NCBI GenBank assembly: GCA_004009845.1
Contig: RMBW01000061.1
Coordinates: forward strand, 62,001-126,000
DNA length: 64,000 bases
Source of the DNA: Davidsoniella eucalypti
Taxonomy: Eukaryota; Ascomycota; Sordariomycetes; Microascales; Ceratocystidaceae
Direction: 5' to 3'
Shown here one piece after another: positions 57,977-64,000 of this stretch; positions within the stretch are counted from its first letter, which is position 1, and every line of letters begins with the position of its first letter. The notes under the pieces were generated by a model, which was not told the origin of the DNA, did no database searches, and saw only the letters and a program-made list of their open reading frames with translations. The position numbers were made by a program, and so were the translations under genes.

Positions 57977-59798
57977 ATGAATGCCACAAAGCGAAAATTC
58001 AACGCCCTTCTTCAGGGCATGGGCAATAATAACAAACCTTCAGCTCCATCCACTCCAACACACTATCTCAACTCTGATCACGATTCCGATCACGATCTGC
58101 CCGATATGATAAATAGATCCATCTCGCCCTATGCGCCGTCGCCGCTGGCCCACCGCACAGCGCCGACTACGTCTCCCTCCCCTTTGCCCGTCATGGCACC
58201 ATTAAATAGCGACTCCGGCTCAAAGCGACGCCGTCTGGCGCCTGTTGAAAACTCGGTGCTCTCGCGCGCTACCTCTACCATCATTACCTCTGCTCCCGGC
58301 TCAACTACCAAGCTGTCCGGCATGCCGTCGCTGCGCAAATGGGGCTCCAACTCAAACAACCGCCTGTCGCGTGTGACCCCTTCTCCCGCCGCGGCTAACA
58401 TCACCACTACCGTTACAAATATCACGCCTCCCATGTCCATGGCCAGATACTGCCCCAGTGATCGCGATGAGCTGGTAAATCGCCTCACCACATTCCAGGA
58501 CATTTCAGACTGGCCCCCTAAGCCCGACCGCGTCAATGAGATCGAATGGGCAAAGCGGGGATGGATCTGCCATGGCAAGGAACGCGTGCGCTGCACTCTC
58601 TGCCACAAAGAGCTGGTCGTCAAGTTCAACAAGGAGGTTGACGGCAAAGAAGTCCAGATCTTGGTTCCCATAGAAATCGGTATGTTGGTCGTACCCTATC
58701 GATATCCACAACCATATGCTAACATTGAGACAAAAGAGGACTCCCTAGTCGAGAAATACTGCGAGCTCATGGTATCCGCGCATCAAGACAACTGTCTGTG
58801 GCGCCAAGCCGGCTGTGAAGGTATGCTGCCTAGAACCCACAATTAATATGTGTAACCTGACTTACTGACTACTTGCCATAGATTCACTACTACGTATATC
58901 CTTCTCGAACTCTCTAGCCAATCTCCAGACTCTTCGGCTTCGCTACGACGAGCTATGCGCAAGATCAGACTCACTGCCATACGAGTTCAACTTGCGTCTT
59001 CCGGAGGGCCTGGACATTGATTCGGTCTTGTCCCAGTTACCATCGGATTTTTTCTCTATACCCGCTCCGGCACCCAAAAGTTCCGATCCCGCCACACCAA
59101 GCCGGGTAGCACTTGCTTTAGCCGTCATGGGGTGGCAGGGGCTGACAAACCCGCGTATAGGTGCCGTCCCGAACTCTGCTTCATGCCATACCTGTTTGCG
59201 CCGGCTGGGTCTGTGGATGTTTAAGAGCAAGGAGCTTGGTGCTGATGGCCAGGTAATAATGCCAGCTGCCATGGACTTTCTAGACCCCTCACGGGAACAT
59301 CGATTCTTCTGTCCCTGGAAGAATCCCGAAAAGCAACGCTTATCCACATCGCGGGCTAAGCCTGGTACTGAACTACCTGCATGGAAAGCATTAGTTCAAT
59401 CTATCAGAAACGAAGCGTATTTACGGGAGAAGCTGAGTAACGACCCTAAAAAATCTGGACGTATGCAACGTATGCGCTCGAAATCAGAGCTACTACCGTC
59501 TACGCCTGTCAAGGGCCACAAAGGTTATTCCGGTGATTCTGCAACACCAGGTACGATTGCCGGCTCACCATCAATCGTCGGTGGCACGCCTAACGGTGCA
59601 GATGGCACGGATACGGAAGATGGGTCTAGAGACGCAAAGGACAAGGAACGTTGGGCTCGTTTGCGCAGAGTCAAGAGTTTGTTTGATACGAAAAAGAAGA
59701 AGTCCGGTTCTCGTCCGGGTACAGCTGCTTCGAGGCCAGGGACAGCAGCGTCCATAAAGTCAATAATCTCGTGCAAAAGTAAAGCCGAAAAGACATAA
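57977..59798 (+). CDS. C3HC zinc-finger protein, NIPA/Rsm1-like
   Basis: Exons 57977-58820 and 58882-59798 (61-nt intron, GTATGC...CATAG); 586 aa. Residues 1-150 are Ser/Thr/Pro-rich and disordered with an RRR patch. The C3HC domain (about 157-280) shows YCPSDRDELVNRLTTFQDI, then WAKRGWIC.G and RVRCTLCHKELVVKF (C198, C206, C209), and HQDNCLWRQAGC. A second Rsm1-type half after the intron has CHTCLRRLGLWMF and HRFFCPWKNPE. The family includes S. pombe Rsm1 (mRNA export) and vertebrate ZC3HC1/NIPA (nuclear basket/E3 adaptor). The tail is Ser/Lys-rich with a repeated RPGTAAS unit. The start is the first ATG with a sensible context. Confidence 0.9.
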
Positions 59799-60399
59799 AT
59801 TCAATAGATATTAGTAGATGCTGTTTGTATGATAGAGTCATGTAATAGGAAATGTAATTACAACATATGGATAAAAACGTAGTAAGTAAAGCTTTGTTTG
59901 ATCTTTATACACTTTGTCATACTTGTGAATGACAATTGACCGGATACAAGAGTTATCAACTTATGAACTGGATAACTAATTAATCTTACATAGTCATCGG
60001 TCATGTTCGTCTTAATGACTAAGTAGTTTCATAATATCACTTATCCACATCATGTATCAAAGGGGGATTTGAATTACTATTGAAAACCAATGCTCGTATT
60101 ATGTGCCCAAATATGGCTCTAAATATACATCACTGACATAAACCAGGTGCAAGGCCGTTCGCAACAACGATTCCGACATCGTCGAAAATGTAAAGGGAGA
60201 GACTTTGTGACCTACCATACTAGCGTTACTACATAGTATGATAGTTACAGATATTAGTAGAACTAACATCTGGCTTCGATGCAACCGGCAAGTTGATAAA
60301 CATGAAGAGTTCTCCCGATAAATCAAACTCTATATATGGGGCCCTATAACTTCGACTGCCGACACTGGCCATCTATGGGGACCGGACATATAATCGATG
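59799..60399. terminator. Convergent 3' region before small paralog B
   Basis: 601 bp of AT-rich DNA between converging stop codons. A 75-aa minus-strand frame at 60326-60099 looks like chance. AATAAA-like words are present near the zinc-finger stop. Nothing more seen. Confidence 0.45.
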
Positions 60400-60699
60400 T
60401 TAGTCGAGCTGTCGGGGATACCATATGACTCTATCGCTGTCAGTCACGTGGTAGAAGTCGTTCTTGTCTTCGTCGTACTGCCAGAAGCTTCTGAGGCGCC
60501 CGAGATGCGCATCTGACGTGGGTTTTCCGTCCCCAAAGCGTGTCGTGATCTTGGGCATTCGCCCGTAGATGGACGTCTTTTCATTGTTCATGACAGGTGG
60601 TTTTGTGACCTTTGGGTGTGCGATGGCGTTCTCGGCGGCGGAAATGTTTTCAGGTAGAATGGACTCGCAGGAGTAGTTGCGAATGGTAGATAGCAGCAT
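60400..60699 (-). CDS. Small protein, paralog B of a two-member family (99 aa)
   Basis: 99 aa, single exon, ATG at 60699. The C-terminal 52 residues (MPKITTRFGDGKP to the terminal YPRQLD) are homologous to the 72-aa protein at 54480-54698. About 20 positions are identical, including RFGDG, SFW, a central His and the final LD. It has a longer N-terminus (about 47 residues) with two Ser/Asn/Glu-rich stretches and one Cys; no signal peptide or membrane helix is evident. TATAAAA on the minus strand (60750-60744) lies about 45 bp before the ATG. The opposite orientation of the two paralogs, flanking two conserved genes, suggests an inverted duplication or independent insertions. Function unknown. 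Confidence 0.72.
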   Translation of the reverse strand: MLLSTIRNYSCESILPENISAAENAIAHPKVTKPPVMNNEKTSIYGRMPKITTRFGDGKPTSDAHLGRLRSFWQYDEDKNDFYHVTDSDRVIWYPRQLD

Positions 60700-61366
60700 A
60701 AGGTAGTGTAAATAAAGGATTGGTAGAACTAGAAGGGGCTAGTTTTTATATTTTTGCGAGAGAGAGCCTGCGACTATAGATACACTGTAAGTAGTGGTAT
60801 TTCAACTTGGCTATGAAATACATATCTCGGATTTCGTTCGAGCGAGGTTCGACTTTTATAAATTTTCTACTGGCCGTACTTTGTATTGCTATGACATAGC
60901 TACGTGGCGACCAAAAATGCCAGAAAATGACCGTAAAAGAATATGAACCAGTCAACAAGAATAGTCTATAATAGATTAGGTGTAAGTTGCTATCCTAATC
61001 ATACCGCGCACAAATTAGTCATAATCATTCATGTCACTGCCCAACTGGTATGTCGGAATAGGGCAATTAGCTTGCAATGAAGACACATCTACATAATCTC
61101 CATTAAGGCCTGATGCAAGAGATATATATCAATAGAATATTAAATAGAATATGGAGAATATGATCTTTTATTCGAATTCCTGGTTTAATCAAAATATGAT
61201 TGATAAGTGAGTTTATATATATATAGCTCTACCTACTCTTCCTAGCAATGATATATTCTTGATTATTGAAGGTCCTTCAAGCTTTAGTTGCTATCATAAT
61301 TCTTACTACCATTTTACCACACTATATTCTTATTATCAACTACTATTCTACTATTTGTTTATAGCA
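60700..61366. promoter_or_regulatory. Divergent spacer between paralog B and the 98-aa orphan
   Basis: 667 bp, AT-rich, serving as promoter region on both sides (TATA-like elements at 60744-60750 and 61214-61225). A 70-aa minus-strand frame (60958-60746) overlaps the promoter and is not supported. Confidence 0.45.
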
Positions 61367-61663
61367 ATGGACTTGGATATACGCGACGAGGGAACCTCGA
61401 AATGGATACCAATCATTGGAAAATCAAGCAATCATGAAAAATCATACATAAAGTACGCCTGCGCTCGAAAACATGATCTCCGCATAATGCCACTTTACAC
61501 TTCGTCTGGTAGCAGTGCATATTGTGTGCGTGTGTCCATCCGATACGGTCATGATGACAATAAGACAGGCGCTCAGGTGGAACTAGAGGTAAAACAAGAC
61601 TCTGATGACTGCGATATTGTGTACATTGGTAGCAACATCAACGATATTTTGCTCAAGATCTGA
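61367..61663 (+). CDS. Hypothetical 98-aa orphan protein
   Basis: 98 aa from the ATG at 61367 (context ATAGCAATGG), which follows an AT-rich leader with a TATA-like run about 145 bp upstream. Residues look like a small folded beta-rich domain: SSAYCVRVSIRYG, AQVELEVKQDSDDCDIVYIG. Four cysteines or fewer; no signal peptide. The coding stretch has a visibly higher GC content than its flanks. The stop TGA (61661-61663) is followed after one base by GTAAGTA (61665). A branch-like CTAAC and an AG at about 61726 suggest a 3'-UTR intron. Not recognisably related to the paralog pair next to it. Function unknown. Confidence 0.6.
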   Translation: MDLDIRDEGTSKWIPIIGKSSNHEKSYIKYACARKHDLRIMPLYTSSGSSAYCVRVSIRYGHDDNKTGAQVELEVKQDSDDCDIVYIGSNINDILLKI

Positions 61664-62546
61664 GGTAAGTATGTTGTTCTCACGATATCACAAGAGAATA
61701 TTAAGCTAACAACTCTAACCGTTAAGTCTCTCCTCTGTCTTCTGTTTTTTTGGAGATCCGAAGTATCTGTTTATGTACCTCTCTTGCATTAGCAACGTGT
61801 AGCACGACAACCCTTGCACAAACTGTCAATATGTGATTTCATTTTTACCCATATGAGTATCCTAACTTTCTGCTATTTTATATAATTCAATATCTAGTTT
61901 CTTCTTTTTTACTCGCTTGACTTGAAGATGTTTTGGCCCATATAAACTTAATTCCACATTATAATGCCTTGCTACTTATTGTATAATTATGTCTAGATAA
62001 GTGATCATGAAACTCGGTGGTCTGTTACTCAAATACATGTAGAGAGAACTTTATCTTCAAGGTGGTTAAAATAGGGTATGGTAGGGTTAATGAGCAGGAT
62101 ACTAAAGCTATCAGATTTACACACTGTTTATGCTGACCTACTTTTTTTTGTAGAACATGAACAACTAGATTTAAATCTATATGCTCGCTAGTTAATCGTC
62201 TTGAAAGCTATATTGAAAATCATGTCGTCACATCTGAGGCTTCTTCGTCAAATACTGCATATATTTTAGTTTTAGCGACAATAGTGGCTACCCCACCTGC
62301 TTCATTATACTTACCCCACATCTTTGAAACTAAATAACAAAGTAACCACTGCTCACTAGACACACAACATCATTCAAACTGCAACTACTCATGCTAATCG
62401 CTTTCAGGGACTTGCTATCTTTACACCTTGAACACAATCCTGATTACATAATTTGACGTTTGTTTTCAACCTTCATCGACAGCAGTTAACAGAACGAAAA
62501 GAGGTAGATAACAGCCCGACCAAAGTTCATTAGTTCATGCCCAATC
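61664..62546. promoter_or_regulatory. Spacer and promoter of the LSB5-like gene
   Basis: 883 bp, AT-rich. The first ~60 bp may be a 3'-UTR intron of the orphan gene. The rest has no open frame of note and leads into the LSB5-like start. Confidence 0.45.
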
Positions 62547-64000
62547 ATGCCGGTGAGTAAGCCTACCATACCATTTAGAGTAGAATTGACCCGACACACA
62601 CTAGGCACATACAGCAAAGCTGTTGCTGCATATATGCGCACAAAACCGTATATCTGTTGACGTGTCCCACCTGTTGGCTTGGAGAAATCAAGAAGGATAG
62701 GCTATTTGCGATGCCACGCGACAAGAGTGACAACCTTCGCTAACCGTTCGCGACCAGAAACCCTGGACTGCTATCAGTGTTTGTATCGAGGCGCAAACCG
62801 CCGAAGACATTGCTGTTGATGACTTTGGAGCCATCCCCAATCTTGTCGAGCTAGTCTCACTTCAAGAAACAGGCCCAGACGAAGCTTCCCGCGCTATCCG
62901 CAAGAAACTCAAGTATGGCAGTCCTCATCGACAGCTTCGCGCCCTAGTTCTTCTCGATGGCCTGATACAGAACGCCGGATCTCGTTTCCAACGTAGCTTT
63001 GCTAACGAGGCCCTACTCGAGCGTTTGCGTGTGTGTGCGACATCTTCACTTTCTGATCCTCAGGTCCGCAAGAAATGTGACGAGTTGTTCCGAAGCTGGG
63101 GTCAGTATCGAAACGTCACTGGCATGTGGGGAGTGGCATCTCTGGTCAATGTAAGTCATTTGATAGATCTGTCTGGTATCTCGCTACGTGGACCTGCGTA
63201 GGCTGACTTCTGACCTCGACAGCAACTACCTAAACACAAGGTAGCTGTCACTCGCGATGCCTCAAAGGCGGTTCGCGAAACTGATAACCCTTTCGATGAC
63301 GAAGAAGACATCGAAGCCGAGTCCAAAGTAGGAACCTCTGCTATGGGCCATAAACCCTCTGCATCCAAGGCTGGCGATGATTGGCCAGCTGGGTCATCTG
63401 GCATTTCACAAGGACCAGCTTCTACTGAGGGACATGCCCGCAAACAATCTAGCTCCTTTTGGTCATCTTCATCGTGGAAGAAAGAAAAAGACAAGGAAAA
63501 GGAAAAGGAAAAAGACAAAACTAAGAAGCATCGAAGAGCTCCGTTCGATCTTGACGCCGAAAAGCCACGCATCAAATCGACCATCGCAGACTCCAGCCTG
63601 GCAGCTACTAACCTATTGAATGCCATGAAAGTTGTCAACAGAGAAACGGAGCGAATCTCTGAAAACCAGACTTGCGTTGCTCGCTTCGATGAGTGTAAGA
63701 AGTTACGCCGTAAGATTTTGAGATATGTAAGTCGTGTCGTTTAAATCAACTTACTCGTGATGGCCTCACTGACCATATTTTCATCTAGATTCACAACGTT
63801 ACAAGTGAAGAGTTTCTCGGGGGCCTTCTCCACGCCAATGACGAGCTTATTCAGGCATTAATCGCATTTGAGCAACTTGATCGTTCTATTGATGCGGACA
63901 GTGACTCCGACGATGATCTAGCCCAACAGGCCCATATGTATCGTAGTAAGCAGCTATCAAGCCATGCGTACCACCTGATTCTCTACGTAACTGACGTTCT
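62547..64000 (+). CDS. LSB5: VHS-GAT trafficking adaptor, Lsb5-like (3' partial)
   Basis: Yeast Lsb5 links actin regulators (Las17, Sla1), Arf3 and ubiquitin at the plasma membrane during endocytosis. Exons: a proposed 6-nt first exon 62547-62552 (Met-Pro, donor GTGAGT), then 62758-63150, 63223-63726 and 63789-63945. A further donor (GTAAGC at 63946) leads out of the window. The VHS/ENTH domain covers about residues 3-133 (KPWTAISVCIEAQTAEDI ... RQLRALVLLDGLIQNAG ... KCDELFRSWG). A linker with NPFDDE (possible clathrin/EH-type motif) and a Lys/Glu run follows, then the start of the GAT domain (SSLAATNLLNAMKVVNRETE ... IHNVTSEEFLGGLLHANDEL). The first exon is the least certain part: its intron of 205 nt is long and could hide a micro-exon. 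Confidence 0.87.

Noticed and set aside
1..64000. CRISPR array, rRNA operon, intact transposon
   Set aside because: Looked for regularly spaced repeats, rRNA-like sequence and transposase motifs; none present. The host is a fungus, so CRISPR is not expected.

Overview
The window is nuclear DNA of a filamentous ascomycete (Pezizomycotina). Many genes carry short introns of about 55-350 nt, usually with GTAAGT-like donors, CTAAC-type branch points and TAG/CAG acceptors. The gene families are fungal: a GH81 glucanase, a DUF3176-like membrane protein, an SRP40/Nopp140 protein, LSB5 and a QDE-2-type Argonaute. A Sordariomycete is my best guess at the class, but that is inference. Gene density is low, with about 22 loci in 64 kb. 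Compact coding islands are separated by AT-rich, CT-rich or apparently empty spacers of up to 4.9 kb.

Left part (1-14.3 kb). It opens with the 3' end of a polyQ/acidic regulatory-type protein, then a 3.2-kb CT-rich spacer. A housekeeping block follows: cytosolic lysyl-tRNA synthetase, COX15 (heme A synthase), UTP14 (small-subunit processome) and a VCX1-type vacuolar Ca2+/H+ exchanger. COX15 and UTP14 share a 551-bp divergent promoter. KRS1/COX15 and UTP14/VCX1 are convergent pairs.

Middle (14.3-42.3 kb). A 4.9-kb gene-free stretch contains two adjacent hairpin-forming inverted repeats. It is followed by a GH81 endo-beta-1,3-glucanase, the telomere-capping protein STN1, a DNAJC9-like J protein, a full-length Argonaute with RGG N-terminus and PIWI D-D-H residues, an OB-fold protein of uncertain (possibly SHLD2-like) function, an ADGF/ADA2-type adenosine deaminase-like protein and a lysine-rich orphan.

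Right part (42.3-64 kb). This is the most accessory-looking section. It holds a four-helix membrane protein, a decayed NACHT/NLR fragment and a DUF3176-like multi-exon membrane protein. It also holds two small divergent paralogs (72 and 99 aa), inverted relative to each other, that flank the conserved SRP40 and C3HC zinc-finger (NIPA/Rsm1-like) genes. A 98-aa orphan follows, and the window ends inside an LSB5-like VHS-GAT trafficking adaptor. The small paralog pair is the best candidate here for something undescribed.

Exon boundaries were worked out by hand from splice consensus and reading-frame continuity. All family assignments are from recognition of motifs, not from database searches.
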